From Thalassorhabdomicrobium marinisediminis (GTDB taxonomy: Bacteria > Pseudomonadota > Alphaproteobacteria > Rhodobacterales > Rhodobacteraceae): a stretch of DNA of 64,000 nucleotides. Shown one piece after another: positions 19,256 through 28,421 of the stretch (positions are counted from its first letter, which is position 1; each line of letters begins with the position of its first letter). The notes below the pieces were generated by a model, which saw only the letters and a list, made by a program, of their open reading frames with translations, was not told the origin of the DNA and searched no databases. The position numbers were made by a program, and so were the translations under genes. The DNA lies in assembly GCF_003072065.1 (NCBI RefSeq), contig NZ_QCYG01000007.1, forward strand, positions 186,001 to 250,000, given 5' to 3'.

Positions 19256-20188
19256 CTAGTCCAGCGCCTCAAGCTGGGTGGCAAGCGCCTGCACCCCATC
19301 GACGAACTGCATTCCCAGAACGGTCTGCGAGAACGGGATGGTGACGAAACGCCCTGCGCGCACCGCGTCCAGTTCGGACAGGACGGGATCGGCCTCAAGA
19401 TAGGCGCGTTTTTCCGCGGCAGACGACCAAGCAGCGTCGATCAGCACGATCAGATCGGGGTTCTCCTGCACCACGCGTTCCCACGCGAGGTTGACCCAGC
19501 GCCCTTTCAGATCCGCCGCGATGTTCGTCAGGCCGACGGTTTCCACCAGCACGCCCGGCCCGCCGCAACAGCCCACAGAATAGGGCGTCTTGTCGCCACT
19601 GTCGTAGATGAAGGCCCTGCGCCCCTGCCCCGTGTTGGCCTCGGACGCCGAGTCAAGCCGCGCGCGCGTGTCCGCGATGAGGGTGGCGGCGCGCTCTTCA
19701 ATGCCGAAGATGTCGCCGATCACCTCGATATCGCGCAGGATCGGCGCGGTGCCGGGGGGCGTGTCCTTGGGGTTGGTCCGGTCGCAAGAGGCATCCACCA
19801 GGTAGGTGCCGATGCCCAGATCGTGCCAGTCCGCTTCCGCGCCCAAAGCGTCTTCGGAAAAGGCCGAGCCGAAGCCCGCGAACAGAAAATCCGGATCCGC
19901 CATCAGGACCACCTCACGCGCGGGGTATTTCTCGGCCAGCACCGGCACGCGGGCATAGGCGTCCTGCCAGCGGGGAAGGATTGCATCGTCAAGATAGGCG
20001 GTGCCAACCATCCGGTCCTCAAGCCCCAAAGCAAGCATGACTTCCGTGGCCTGCTGGTTGAGGGTGATCGCCCGCTCGGGCGGAGTTTCAAACACGAAGG
20101 TGCCGCCGCAGCTCTCGACGGTGGCCTCTTGCGCCCAGAGGGCGTTCGGCAGGAAAAGTGCAAGGGCCACGGCCTTAGGCAGGTTCAT
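19256..20188 (-). CDS. Cobalamin-type ABC importer, periplasmic binding protein (BtuF-like)
   Basis: The 310-residue type III binding protein has a signal peptide (NLPKAVALALFLPNALWAQ) and the family's conserved segment RAITLNQQATEVMLALGLEDRMVGTAY. The two lobes are joined by a long helix. A CCGGPGVLVETVGL segment and several Cys are unusual. The ATG at 20188 sits after a GGAGATCT ribosome site; longer starts overlap the upstream gene more. It overlaps the DUF1636 gene by 14 bases. Confidence 0.88.
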   Translation of the reverse strand: MNLPKAVALALFLPNALWAQEATVESCGGTFVFETPPERAITLNQQATEVMLALGLEDRMVGTAYLDDAILPRWQDAYARVPVLAEKYPAREVVLMADPDFLFAGFGSAFSEDALGAEADWHDLGIGTYLVDASCDRTNPKDTPPGTAPILRDIEVIGDIFGIEERAATLIADTRARLDSASEANTGQGRRAFIYDSGDKTPYSVGCCGGPGVLVETVGLTNIAADLKGRWVNLAWERVVQENPDLIVLIDAAWSSAAEKRAYLEADPVLSELDAVRAGRFVTIPFSQTVLGMQFVDGVQALATQLEALD

Positions 20189-20894
20189 GGAGATCTCCGG
20201 TGTTGAAAGTTTCATAGTCGGGAAGCGGCTGGTTGCGCTGCAGCACGGTCTCGGCAAAGCGGCGCACGGCGGTCGCGTCGGGCAGACGGAACCAGCGGCC
20301 GGCCGGATAGACGACCACCGTGGGGCCGGCGTTGCAGGGGAACAGGCAGCCGGTCGCGGTCACAAGACAATCGTCGCCGAGCGACAGGCGGTCGAGTTCG
20401 GCTTTCAATAGGCCCAGCAGGTCTGGCGCGTCGCGCAGATGGCAGCGTGGGCCGGTGCAGACAAGAATATGGTGCCGGTGCGCGGGCGGGCGGTCCCACC
20501 CTTTGCCGTGGCTGCCCTGCACGCGGGGCACGATCGGCTGGCTGGACACCGGCGCGCACGCGATCCGGGCAAGCACCCCGGCGTCACAGGCGACATCATC
20601 TGCCAGATGCAGGCGCATCCCCGCAGCCTCGCCGCGCGTCAGCCACTCGCCCGCGGCACCGGGCAGCCACGCCAAAAGGCTTTGCGAAAACGGCAGGCCG
20701 ACGGGGCGCAGGGTGATCTCGGTCGCCCCGTCCGAGGCAAGCGCGCTTAACGCCTGCCACAGGCCCGCGCCGTCCCGTTCCAGCCGCACCGCACGGCTTG
20801 GCCCGTCGGTGGCGGCGCAAAGCCCGTCCATCAAACCGCGCAAGGTCCGGCCGCTCACATAGGATTGCGATATCAGATAAAGCGTTGCCCGCAC
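20175..20894 (-). CDS. DUF1636 2Fe-2S thioredoxin-like protein in cobalamin operon
   Basis: The 239-residue protein is the first gene after the cobalamin riboswitch. The C-terminal half (about 135-220) is a DUF1636/ferredoxin-like domain with four cysteines in 2Fe-2S thioredoxin-like spacing (LVCTGPRCHL ... TATGCLFPCNAGPTVVVYP). The N-terminal half resembles no domain I can name; a CbiX-like chelatase relationship is possible but weak. The GTG at 20894 is chosen because GGGAG precedes it and the recognisable protein begins there; an upstream GTG at 20993 would fall inside the riboswitch. A role in cobalt/corrin handling is inferred from regulation and neighbours. Confidence 0.75.
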   Translation of the reverse strand: MRATLYLISQSYVSGRTLRGLMDGLCAATDGPSRAVRLERDGAGLWQALSALASDGATEITLRPVGLPFSQSLLAWLPGAAGEWLTRGEAAGMRLHLADDVACDAGVLARIACAPVSSQPIVPRVQGSHGKGWDRPPAHRHHILVCTGPRCHLRDAPDLLGLLKAELDRLSLGDDCLVTATGCLFPCNAGPTVVVYPAGRWFRLPDATAVRRFAETVLQRNQPLPDYETFNTGDLHEPA

Positions 20895-20953
20895 CCTATG
20901 CTCCCGCAGGGCGGGTCGGGCAAACAGGGCATGGTCTGGACGTGGTCCAACAT
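20873..20953 (-). CDS. Candidate 26-residue leader peptide
   Basis: Directly after the riboswitch, a near-perfect ribosome site (GGAGGAG, seven bases upstream) precedes ATG at 20953. The frame runs 26 codons (start MLDHVQTMPCLP, three Cys) and stops inside the DUF1636 gene, overlapping its GTG start by 22 bases. It could be the primary target of the riboswitch, with the downstream gene translated by coupling. It may instead be a chance frame. Confidence 0.4.
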   Translation of the reverse strand: MLDHVQTMPCLPDPPCGSIGCGQRFI

Positions 20954-20994
20954 AGCTGTCTCCTCCGGACACCCCGTCCGAATGTGTTAACACC

Positions 20995-21180
20995 TGATGG
21001 CAGGTCTCCTGACTTGCGGGTCCTTGCGTGGCCGACCTTCCCGGGAGCTGTCCCAGTGGTTTTTCGGCTTTGCTAACCGCTCACAGTTGCGGGGGCAGTC
21101 ACGGTCTTGGCGCCTCTGGGCTCCTCCTCACCGTATTCCCTTTTCATCCCGGCATCACTTGGAATGCCCGGAACCATCGC
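20995..21180 (-). promoter_or_regulatory. Cobalamin (B12) riboswitch
   Basis: On the minus strand the conserved core elements appear in order: GATGAAAAGGGAATACGGTG (21128-21147 region), then CTGCCCCCGCAACTGTGAGC, then the B12-box-type ending AAGTCAGGAGACCTGCC near 21000. It controls the DUF1636-btuF-btuC-btuD operon and normally shuts expression off when adenosylcobalamin is abundant. A hairpin CGGAC-GGGGT-GTCCG lies between it and the first ribosome site and could be the expression platform. Confidence 0.96.
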
Positions 21181-21244
21181 CGCCATGGTTTGCAGGTTCG
21201 CCCGGAAGATGCAAGGCCCCCGGACAGCAGACCGGCAGTGCCGC

Positions 21245-21856
21245 CTAAAGATGCCGCGCCATGAACCTGCGCACATCCTCGGGGGCCGGTGCCATCCCGG
21301 CGAACATCTCCACATAGTGCTGCACCCGCGCCAGTCGCTCGGGGCGGGATTCCTCCACCTGCATGGAGATATAGCCGATCTGCGTGTAGATCACCGTCAG
21401 ACTGCGCACCTGCGCCTGCTCCGGCGTGAACCCGTGGCGGGCGAACATCCGCGTCAGGGCTGCGATGCGACGGGCGTCGGCATCGTCCAGCCGGGCTTGC
21501 AGGGCGCCGTCCACCCGCGCCCAGTTGCGGATCGCGAGATCAAGGCGCGCATCAAAGAGCGACGGGTCCAGCCAGCAGTCCATGACGTTGAACAGCGCCT
21601 CGCAAATGGTCGGCGCCGGGCGGTCGCAGCGGGCCACAAGCGTGCCCGTGTTGCGGCTTTCCCAACGGTCGATCAGGGCAAGATGCAGATCGGACAGGTC
21701 CGCAAAGAACCAGTAGAACCCGGTCCGCGAGAGGTTCAGCCGCTTGGCAAGCCCCATGACCTTGACCGCCTCGATGCCGTCGGTGACGAGCGTGTTATAG
21801 GCCGCGTCAAGCCAGAGTTCGCGCGAGCCGCGCTGCCGGGGATGCGGGGATGTCAT
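21245..21856 (-). CDS. TetR/AcrR-family transcriptional regulator
   Basis: This 203-residue protein has an N-terminal TetR helix-turn-helix (about 12-60: SRELWLDAAYNTLVTDGIEAVKVMGLAKRLNLSRTGFYWFFADLSDL) and a helical C-terminal ligand domain. It is divergent from the demethylase-like flavoenzyme gene, with about 110 bases between starts, and so probably regulates it. The effector is unknown. It lies upstream of the riboswitch operon on the same strand, but that operon has its own leader. Confidence 0.9.
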   Translation of the reverse strand: MTSPHPRQRGSRELWLDAAYNTLVTDGIEAVKVMGLAKRLNLSRTGFYWFFADLSDLHLALIDRWESRNTGTLVARCDRPAPTICEALFNVMDCWLDPSLFDARLDLAIRNWARVDGALQARLDDADARRIAALTRMFARHGFTPEQAQVRSLTVIYTQIGYISMQVEESRPERLARVQHYVEMFAGMAPAPEDVRRFMARHL

Positions 21857-21969
21857 GGCGCTATGGTAGAAAACTTGACAGGTGTGTCAATGGCGATGCA
21901 GGCTCATATCAGGGTGTATCCAGTCCGGCCCGCGATCCGCCCTGCCCCCTGAATATGCGAGAGATTTCA

Positions 21970-24015
21970 ATGACGAACGATCCCCTCCTCCAGCCGTATC
22001 AGCTCAAACACCTGACATTGAAAAACCGGATCATGACCACCAGTCATGAACCCGCATACCCCGAGGACGGGATGCCCAAGGACCGCTACCGGGCGTACCA
22101 CGAAGAACGCGCGAAGGCGGGCGTGGCGCTGGCGATGACCGCGGGATCGGCCACGGTGTCGAAAGACAGCCCGCCGGTGTTCAACAACATCCTCGCCTAC
22201 AAGGACGAAGTGGTGCCGTGGATCCGGAACCTGACGGACGGCTGCCACGAACACGGCTGCGCTGTGATGATCCAGCTTACCCATCTGGGGCGGCGGACGA
22301 CCTGGAACAAGGGCGACTGGCTGCCGTCGGTCTCCTCCTCCCGCCACCGCGAGCCTGCGCATCGCGCCTTCCCGAAGCTGATCGAGGATTGGGACATCGA
22401 GCGTATCATCACCGATTTCGCCGACGCGGCCGAACGGATGCAGGCGGGCGGCATGGACGGGATCGAATTGCAGGTTTACGGGCATCTGCTCGATCAGTTC
22501 TGGTCGCCCCTGACCAATGATCTGGTCGGTCCCTATGGCGCCGACACGCTCGAGAACCGGATGCGCTTCCCCCTTGATGTGCTGGCTGCGATCCGCAAGC
22601 GCGTGGGCGACGACTTCATCGTCGGGTTCCGCTACACCGCAGATGAGGCGCAAAAGGGCGGGATCACCGCCGAGGACGGGCTGAAGATTTCCAAGCGGCT
22701 GGCGGAGACCGGACAGCTCGATTTCCTCAACGTCGTGCGGGGGCGAATCCACACCGATCCGGCGATGACCGATCTGATTCCGATTCAGGGGATGAGGAAC
22801 GCGCCGCATTTGGATTTTGCCGGAGAGGTGCGGAAACTCACCGGGATGCCCACGTTTCACGCAGCCAAAATTCCCGACGTGGCCACCGCGCGGCACGCGG
22901 TGGAAGCGGGGCTGCTCGACATGGTGGGCATGACCCGCGCGCATATGGCCGACCCCCATGTGGTGCGCAAGATCATGGAAGGCCGCGAAGAGGATATCCG
23001 CCCCTGTGTCGGGGCCACCTATTGCCTTGATCGCATCTATGAAGCCGGGGATGCCCTGTGCATCCACAACGCGGCGACAGGGCGCGAGTTGACCATGCCC
23101 CATACGATCCCGCCCGCGCCGCGCCGCCGCAAAGTGGTGATCGTGGGCGCGGGTCCGGCAGGGCTCGAGGCGGCCCGCGTGGCGGCGGAGCGGGGCCATG
23201 ACGTGACCGTGTTCGAGGCGCAGCCTGACCCCGGCGGCCAGGTGCGCCTGACCGCGCAAAGCCCCCGCCGCCGCGAAATGATCTCGATCATAGCCTGGCG
23301 CATGGCGCAATGTGCGGCCCGCGACGTGACCTTCCATTTCAACACCTGGGCCGAGGCCGAAGACGTGACCGCCCTCTCGCCCGACGTGGTCATCATCGCG
23401 ACTGGCGGCCTGCCCAACACCGAACTGTTCGAAAGCGACAAGGAGGCGGCGCATGTGGTGACCTCGTGGGACATCATCGCCGGAGATGTGAAACCGGCGC
23501 AGACGATCCTAATCTACGACGAAGCGGGCGATCACGCGGCGCTGCAAGCGGCCGAAGTCGCTGCGGCTGCGGGATCAACAGTCGAGATCATGACCCCCGA
23601 CCGCACCTTTGCCCCCGGCGTCATGGCCATGAACCTGGTGCCATACATGCGCAGCCTGCAAGACAAGGATGTGACCTTCACTGTCACCCAGAGGCTGTTG
23701 GAGGTCGCACGCCACGGCAATGCGCTCCGCGCGACAATCGGAACGGATTACAGCGACCTGACACGGCAGCAGGACTACGACCAGGTCGTGGTGAACTACG
23801 GCACCATGCCGCTGGACGACCTGTATTTCGATCTCAAGCCGCTGAGCATTAATGGCGGGGAAATCGATCATCGGGCGCTGATTGCCGGGGAACCACAGAC
23901 GGTGACACGCAACGGGGACGGAACCTTCCAGCTTTTCCGCATCGGCGACGCCGTCTCGGCCCGCAACACCCATGCGGCGATCTATGACGCCCTGCGGCTG
24001 GTGAAGGACCTGTGA
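21970..24015 (+). CDS. FMN/FAD Fe-S oxidoreductase, N-methylproline/dimethylglycine demethylase-like
   Basis: The 681-residue protein has the trimethylamine dehydrogenase/2,4-dienoyl-CoA reductase architecture: an Old Yellow Enzyme barrel (about 1-370), a cysteine cluster, then an FAD/NAD domain (VVIVGAGPAGLEAARVAAERG near 388). Three cluster cysteines are at 346, 352 and 364, while the position equivalent to the usual second Cys is Ala349 (RPCVGATYCLDRIY). That variant resembles the DgcA/StcD-type demethylases of glycine-betaine and stachydrine breakdown as I recall them. Substrate assignment is tentative. The ATG at 21970 follows GAGAG. A TetR gene is divergent. Confidence 0.8.
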   Translation: MTNDPLLQPYQLKHLTLKNRIMTTSHEPAYPEDGMPKDRYRAYHEERAKAGVALAMTAGSATVSKDSPPVFNNILAYKDEVVPWIRNLTDGCHEHGCAVMIQLTHLGRRTTWNKGDWLPSVSSSRHREPAHRAFPKLIEDWDIERIITDFADAAERMQAGGMDGIELQVYGHLLDQFWSPLTNDLVGPYGADTLENRMRFPLDVLAAIRKRVGDDFIVGFRYTADEAQKGGITAEDGLKISKRLAETGQLDFLNVVRGRIHTDPAMTDLIPIQGMRNAPHLDFAGEVRKLTGMPTFHAAKIPDVATARHAVEAGLLDMVGMTRAHMADPHVVRKIMEGREEDIRPCVGATYCLDRIYEAGDALCIHNAATGRELTMPHTIPPAPRRRKVVIVGAGPAGLEAARVAAERGHDVTVFEAQPDPGGQVRLTAQSPRRREMISIIAWRMAQCAARDVTFHFNTWAEAEDVTALSPDVVIIATGGLPNTELFESDKEAAHVVTSWDIIAGDVKPAQTILIYDEAGDHAALQAAEVAAAAGSTVEIMTPDRTFAPGVMAMNLVPYMRSLQDKDVTFTVTQRLLEVARHGNALRATIGTDYSDLTRQQDYDQVVVNYGTMPLDDLYFDLKPLSINGGEIDHRALIAGEPQTVTRNGDGTFQLFRIGDAVSARNTHAAIYDALRLVKDL

Positions 24016-24390
24016 TCGCGCCCTGACCCGGCCCCCGGCCTGTCCCCTGCGGGAGCGCGGCGAAGCTCGCAGCTTTATAGACCAAACCTGCGACGAGCCG
24101 CACACCTTGGCATCAGGTCATACGCGTGCCCCGTCGTCGGACGGACTGCCACACGCCCCCGCACCGTGGCCACTTAACGCGCGGGTGGATTAGGTATTTG
24201 GGAACCAGAGAACGAGGGAGCTGCGCGCGCCTCACCGTCCAGCCCCCGTGCCAGAGGGTCGCCAGGCGCCGTGGCAACGGGGGCCTTCTCCGGTTACGGC
24301 CATCGGCTCCTCAGCCTGTTCCGCAGGGCCAGCCTGCAATGACAAGGTTAAGAAGAGGTTACCGCCCCCGCTTCTCTGGTTCTTAAACAC
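24016..24390. other. Intergenic region with a pair of inverted repeats
   Basis: This 375-base convergent intergenic region holds two copies of the dispersed repeat in opposite orientation (24192-24212 and 24365-24392). I see no gene, tRNA or clear hairpin terminator in the rest. Confidence 0.6.
24192..24212 (-). repeat. Dispersed intergenic repeat, copy B
   Basis: AGGTATTTGGGAACCAGAGA reads as the reverse complement of copy A (core TCTCTGGTTCCCAAATACCT, identical over 20 bases). Confidence 0.8.
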
Positions 24391-24392
24391 CT
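24365..24392 (+). repeat. Dispersed intergenic repeat, copy C
   Basis: CCCCCGCTTCTCTGGTTC is followed by TTAAACACCT. It is a variant of copy A and reaches the last bases of ispG. Confidence 0.75.
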
Positions 24393-25512
24393 ATTCCGCC
24401 GCCGCGGCCGCCGCTTCGAGCTCGGCGGCTTTCGCTTCGACCTGTTCGACGATGTGATCGATCATTTGGTCATTGCCCAGCTTGTGGGACTGTTGACCGG
24501 CCAGATAGACCATACCCGCACCGTTGCCGCCGCCCGTGAAGCCCACGTCGGTCATCAAGGCCTCACCGGGGCCGTTGACCACGCAGCCGATGATGCTGAG
24601 GCTCATGGGCGTCTTGATGTGCTCCAGACGTTTTTCAAGGATTTCGACCGTCTTGATCACATCGAACCCCTGACGCGCGCAGCTGGGGCAGGAAATGATG
24701 TTGACGCCCCGATGCCGCAGCCCGAGGGATTTTAGGATCTCGTAGCCCACGCGCACCTCTTCCACCGGATCGGCGGACAGGCTGACCCGGATCGTATCGC
24801 CGATGCCGGCCCAGAGGAGCGAGCCCATGCCGATGGCCGATTTTATCGTGCCGGACATAAGCCCGCCGGCTTCGGTGATGCCAAGGTGGATCGGCGCGTC
24901 GGTCACATCGGCCAGCTGTTGATAGGCCGCCGCCGCCATGAAGACATCGGAGGCTTTGCAGCTGATCTTGAATTCGTGGAAGTCGTTGTCCTGCAGGATC
25001 TTGATGTGATCCATGCCGGATTCGACCATCGCATCGGGGCACGGCTCGCCGTATTTCTCCAGCAAGTGCCGCTCAAGCGAGCCTGCGTTGACGCCGATGC
25101 GGATCGAGCAGTTGTTGTCGCGGGCGGCCTGGATCACCTCGCGCACGCGGGATACAGAGCCGATGTTGCCGGGGTTAATGCGCAGACAGGCCGCGCCCGC
25201 CTCGGCGGCTTCGATGCCGCGTTTGTAGTGAAAGTGGATGTCGGCGACGATGGGCACCGGGCTTCCGGCGCAGATCTCTTTCAGCGCGGCTGAGCTGTCC
25301 TCGTCCGGGACCGAGACGCGCACAATGTCGGCGCCTGTGTCGGCGGCGGCGCGAATTTGCGCCAACGTAGCTTTCACGTCAGGGGTCAGCGTGTTGGTCA
25401 TCGTCTGCACGGTGATCGGCGCATCGCCCCCCACCGGCACGTTGCCGACCATGATCTGACGGCTTTTGCGGCGGTGAATGTTGCGCCAGGGTCGGATGTG
25501 GTTCAACGACAT
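24391..25512 (-). CDS. ispG: 4-hydroxy-3-methylbut-2-enyl diphosphate synthase (flavodoxin/ferredoxin)
   Basis: IspG (GcpE) converts MEcPP to HMBPP in the MEP isoprenoid pathway with a 4Fe-4S cluster. The 373-residue protein opens with the family N terminus [28 protein letters not shown], has a TIM-barrel-like domain, and the cluster ligands in [12 protein letters not shown] and [13 protein letters not shown]. The C terminus adds an Ala/Glu tail. It is transcribed in the same direction as the rodZ-like gene, which is a common neighbour in Rhodobacteraceae. Confidence 0.97.
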   Translation of the reverse strand: MSLNHIRPWRNIHRRKSRQIMVGNVPVGGDAPITVQTMTNTLTPDVKATLAQIRAAADTGADIVRVSVPDEDSSAALKEICAGSPVPIVADIHFHYKRGIEAAEAGAACLRINPGNIGSVSRVREVIQAARDNNCSIRIGVNAGSLERHLLEKYGEPCPDAMVESGMDHIKILQDNDFHEFKISCKASDVFMAAAAYQQLADVTDAPIHLGITEAGGLMSGTIKSAIGMGSLLWAGIGDTIRVSLSADPVEEVRVGYEILKSLGLRHRGVNIISCPSCARQGFDVIKTVEILEKRLEHIKTPMSLSIIGCVVNGPGEALMTDVGFTGGGNGAGMVYLAGQQSHKLGNDQMIDHIVEQVEAKAAELEAAAAAAE

Positions 25513-25615
25513 GGGGATACCTGTAACTGTGCGTTGGCTGCTATCTAGGACCCGCAGGCCGCAGGGGCAACGGGTCAGCCGCGCGGAAAGCGGGAATTGT
25601 CCGGGACGGAACCGC

Positions 25616-26851
25616 CTAGCGCTCGTTCACCACGGGGGCGTTGGTCTGCATCTCGGCCACGCGCACCACCTGCGCCAGATCGCTGTCCGCTTCGATGTCG
25701 GCGACCTGATAGCTGCTGGTCAGGTTTTCCGCCGAAAGCGCGAGGTTCGAGGTCACGGCGCCGTTGCGGCCCACGGGGCCGTAGTGTTCGCCGTTCACCG
25801 CAAAATAGACCGCGCCGGATTCGCCGATCCGCAGGGTGGCGGGTTCTTCGGTCTGGGGGACGTCGAAGGTGTCGCCAGCGGTCATCACCGCTTCGTAGAT
25901 CACCGAGCCATCCGGCGCGCGCACCCGCACCCAGGCATCGCGCACGGCGACCAGTTGCACGCCGGGCCGGGGCGGTTCGGTGACTTGCACGGTCGGGGCC
26001 GTGTCCGCCGGCGTCTCAGCGGCCTCAACCAGTTGAATGTCGGAGTCGGCCACGGTGTCCATCGCGCCGCCCAAGCGGGGGTCGGCGTTCCGCGGATCAC
26101 CGCGCCGGGGATCAAGGCTGGCGATGGGCCCGTCGCGGGGCACCAACACGGGCGCGTCAAGGGCTTGCGGCCGGTAGAGACGGTCCAGCGCCTCGGTCGA
26201 GGGGGCGCGGAACCCGGCCACCGTCGTCACGCCGGTATCGGCGGCGGGCAAGCCGCCCCCGGCCAGCGGATCAATGTCAGCCACCACGGTTGGGGGATTC
26301 TCGACCGGGGCAAGCTGCACCTTCTGCACCTCTTGCAAAACGGTCCAGCCGCCGAAACCGAGCCCGGCGATCAGCACCACAAGCACCATGAGCGAGCCGA
26401 CTGCACGGGGCTCCACGGCGGCGAACATCGCGTCGTTGGCGGGAATAAAGGGCGTGGCGGGGGCTGCGAAAATATCTTTCTCGGTGCGCACCGGCGCAGG
26501 CTTGGGCTTGGCACCCGAAGCCTGTTCGGACATGCCGTGGGCCGTCGCGAAGCCGCTTTCGCGGCAGAAGGTATCGAACGCCCAATCCGGGTCCATGTTC
26601 AGATAGCGGGCATAGGAGCGCACGTAGCCGGCAATAAAGCCCGGCGTGTCAAAGGCCGTGGGGTCGGCGTTTTCGATGGCGGCGATATAGGCGGCTTTGA
26701 TCTTGAGTTCGCGCTGCACGTCCAACAGGCTTTTGCCCATCGTTGCACGTTCCCCGCGCATCAAGTCACCCAGACGAAGTTCGAAAGCGTCGAAGCCGGC
26801 CGAATCCTCGACCGGTTCGTCCTTTGCGCGTCTGAACCCGTTTCGGATCAT
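25616..26851 (-). CDS. RodZ-like protein (HTH, membrane span, DUF4115)
   Basis: The 411-residue protein has a cytoplasmic Xre-type helix-turn-helix (about 22-95: [36 protein letters not shown]), one membrane span (about 151-171, [20 protein letters not shown]) and a periplasmic DUF4115 domain (about 310-390, with [19 protein letters not shown]). RodZ links MreB to the cell-wall elongation machinery. It lies about 100 bases upstream of ispG on the same strand, matching the frequent rodZ-ispG linkage of proteobacteria. Confidence 0.9.
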   Translation of the reverse strand: MIRNGFRRAKDEPVEDSAGFDAFELRLGDLMRGERATMGKSLLDVQRELKIKAAYIAAIENADPTAFDTPGFIAGYVRSYARYLNMDPDWAFDTFCRESGFATAHGMSEQASGAKPKPAPVRTEKDIFAAPATPFIPANDAMFAAVEPRAVGSLMVLVVLIAGLGFGGWTVLQEVQKVQLAPVENPPTVVADIDPLAGGGLPAADTGVTTVAGFRAPSTEALDRLYRPQALDAPVLVPRDGPIASLDPRRGDPRNADPRLGGAMDTVADSDIQLVEAAETPADTAPTVQVTEPPRPGVQLVAVRDAWVRVRAPDGSVIYEAVMTAGDTFDVPQTEEPATLRIGESGAVYFAVNGEHYGPVGRNGAVTSNLALSAENLTSSYQVADIEADSDLAQVVRVAEMQTNAPVVNER

Positions 26852-26961
26852 CCGTTAACCTTATTTTCACTGCCCCACCAAGGGCGACCACGATTCGCAA
26901 TATGGCCGCTTCCTTAGTCTCTTCTTACCATAGCGCAATTCATTTTGCACTCGCAGAGAGA

Positions 26962-28185
26962 TCAGCCGGCCAGGTCGGCACGATTCAGCGCACAATGCGA
27001 CCACAGTTCATCTAGGGCGCGCACGAGAGAATCCAACTCTTTCGGGCCATGAACCGGTGACGGCGTGAAGCGGAGCCGTTCGGTCCCGCGGGGGACCGTG
27101 GGGAAGTTGATCGGCTGGACGTAGATGCCGTGATCCATCAACAGCATGTCCGACAGCTTTTGCGTATGGACCGGATCGCCGACGATCAGCGGAACGATAT
27201 GGCTGCCATGGTCGATGATCGGCAGCCCGAGCCCGCGCAAGCGGGTCTTGAGGATCGCGGCCTGGGTTTGCTGCGCGTCCCGCCGGGCCTGATCGGTTTT
27301 CAGGTGTGCGACACTGGCGGCGGCGCCAGCGGCGACCGCAGGCGGCAGCGAGGTGGTAAAGATAAAGCCGGGCGCATAGGAGCGCACCGCATCGCACATC
27401 TTGGCCGAGGCCGCGATATAGCCGCCCATGACGCCAAAGGCCTTGGCCAGCGTGCCGTTGATGATGTCGATCCGGCCCGACAGCCCGTCACGCTCGGCGA
27501 TGCCGCCGCCGCAGGGGCCATACATGCCCACGGCGTGAACCTCGTCCAGATAGGTCAGCGCGCCGAACTCTTCCGCCAGATCGCAGATCGCCTCAATCGG
27601 GCCGAAATCGCCATCCATGGAATAGACCGATTCGAAGGCGATGAGCTTCGGCGCCGCGGGATCGTCCGCTTCGAGCTTGGCGCGCAGATCATCGAGATCG
27701 TTGTGCTTGAAAATGCGCTTTTCGCCACCATTGCGCCGGATGCCTTCGATCATGGAGGCGTGATTCAGTGCGTCGGAATAGATGATCAGCCCGGGAAACA
27801 GACGCGGCAGGGTCGAAAGCGTCGCATCGTTGGCAATATAGGCGCTGGTGAACAAGAGCGCCTCTTCCTTGCGGTGCAGGTCGGCCAGCTCCGCCTCAAG
27901 CCGCTTGTGATAGACCGTGGTGCCCGAGATGTTGCGCGTCCCGCCGGAGCCCGCGCCGGTGGCGTCAAGGGCTTCGTGCATGGCGGCCAGAACCACCGGA
28001 TGCTGCCCCATGCCCAGATAGTCATTGCCGCACCAGACGGTGATGTCCCGCTTGTCCCCCTCGGGGGTGGTCCAGACGGCGTGGGGATAGTGTCCCTTCT
28101 TGCGCTCGATGTCGATGAACGTGCGATAGCGGCCTTCGTCGTGCAGACGGGTCAGGGCTTCGTCGAGTTTCGCGGTGTAGTCCAA
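26962..28185 (-). CDS. hemA: 5-aminolevulinate synthase
   Basis: This PLP enzyme condenses glycine with succinyl-CoA, the first step of haem and tetrapyrrole synthesis by the alphaproteobacterial C4 (Shemin) route. The 407-residue sequence has [31 protein letters not shown] at its start, the glycine-rich [12 protein letters not shown] loop, [21 protein letters not shown], and the PLP Lys in [17 protein letters not shown]. It appears to be transcribed alone. Confidence 0.97.
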   Translation of the reverse strand: MDYTAKLDEALTRLHDEGRYRTFIDIERKKGHYPHAVWTTPEGDKRDITVWCGNDYLGMGQHPVVLAAMHEALDATGAGSGGTRNISGTTVYHKRLEAELADLHRKEEALLFTSAYIANDATLSTLPRLFPGLIIYSDALNHASMIEGIRRNGGEKRIFKHNDLDDLRAKLEADDPAAPKLIAFESVYSMDGDFGPIEAICDLAEEFGALTYLDEVHAVGMYGPCGGGIAERDGLSGRIDIINGTLAKAFGVMGGYIAASAKMCDAVRSYAPGFIFTTSLPPAVAAGAAASVAHLKTDQARRDAQQTQAAILKTRLRGLGLPIIDHGSHIVPLIVGDPVHTQKLSDMLLMDHGIYVQPINFPTVPRGTERLRFTPSPVHGPKELDSLVRALDELWSHCALNRADLAG

Positions 28186-28421
28186 TGTCTTATCCCTTGT
28201 CGTGCAGCAGCAGGGTCATCCGTTCGCGGGATCAGGCCCCAGATACAGGTCGCCCCCCCACCTTGCAAGGGAGCGCCCCGGGCCTGCGTCAAACTGTACC
28301 CGATGGGGCCGTTGTTAGACAAGCCAGGGCCCCGCGCCCTTGATCTGGATCAAGGGTTCGGCGGTTGACCCTGCGCGCCCCTGTGACACTGTGGCGGAAA
28401 ATCACAAACGGAGCTTTTCCC

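Noticed and set aside
17506-20188. Iron-siderophore or haemin importer
   Set aside because: The protein families alone would allow it, but the operon follows a clear cobalamin riboswitch.
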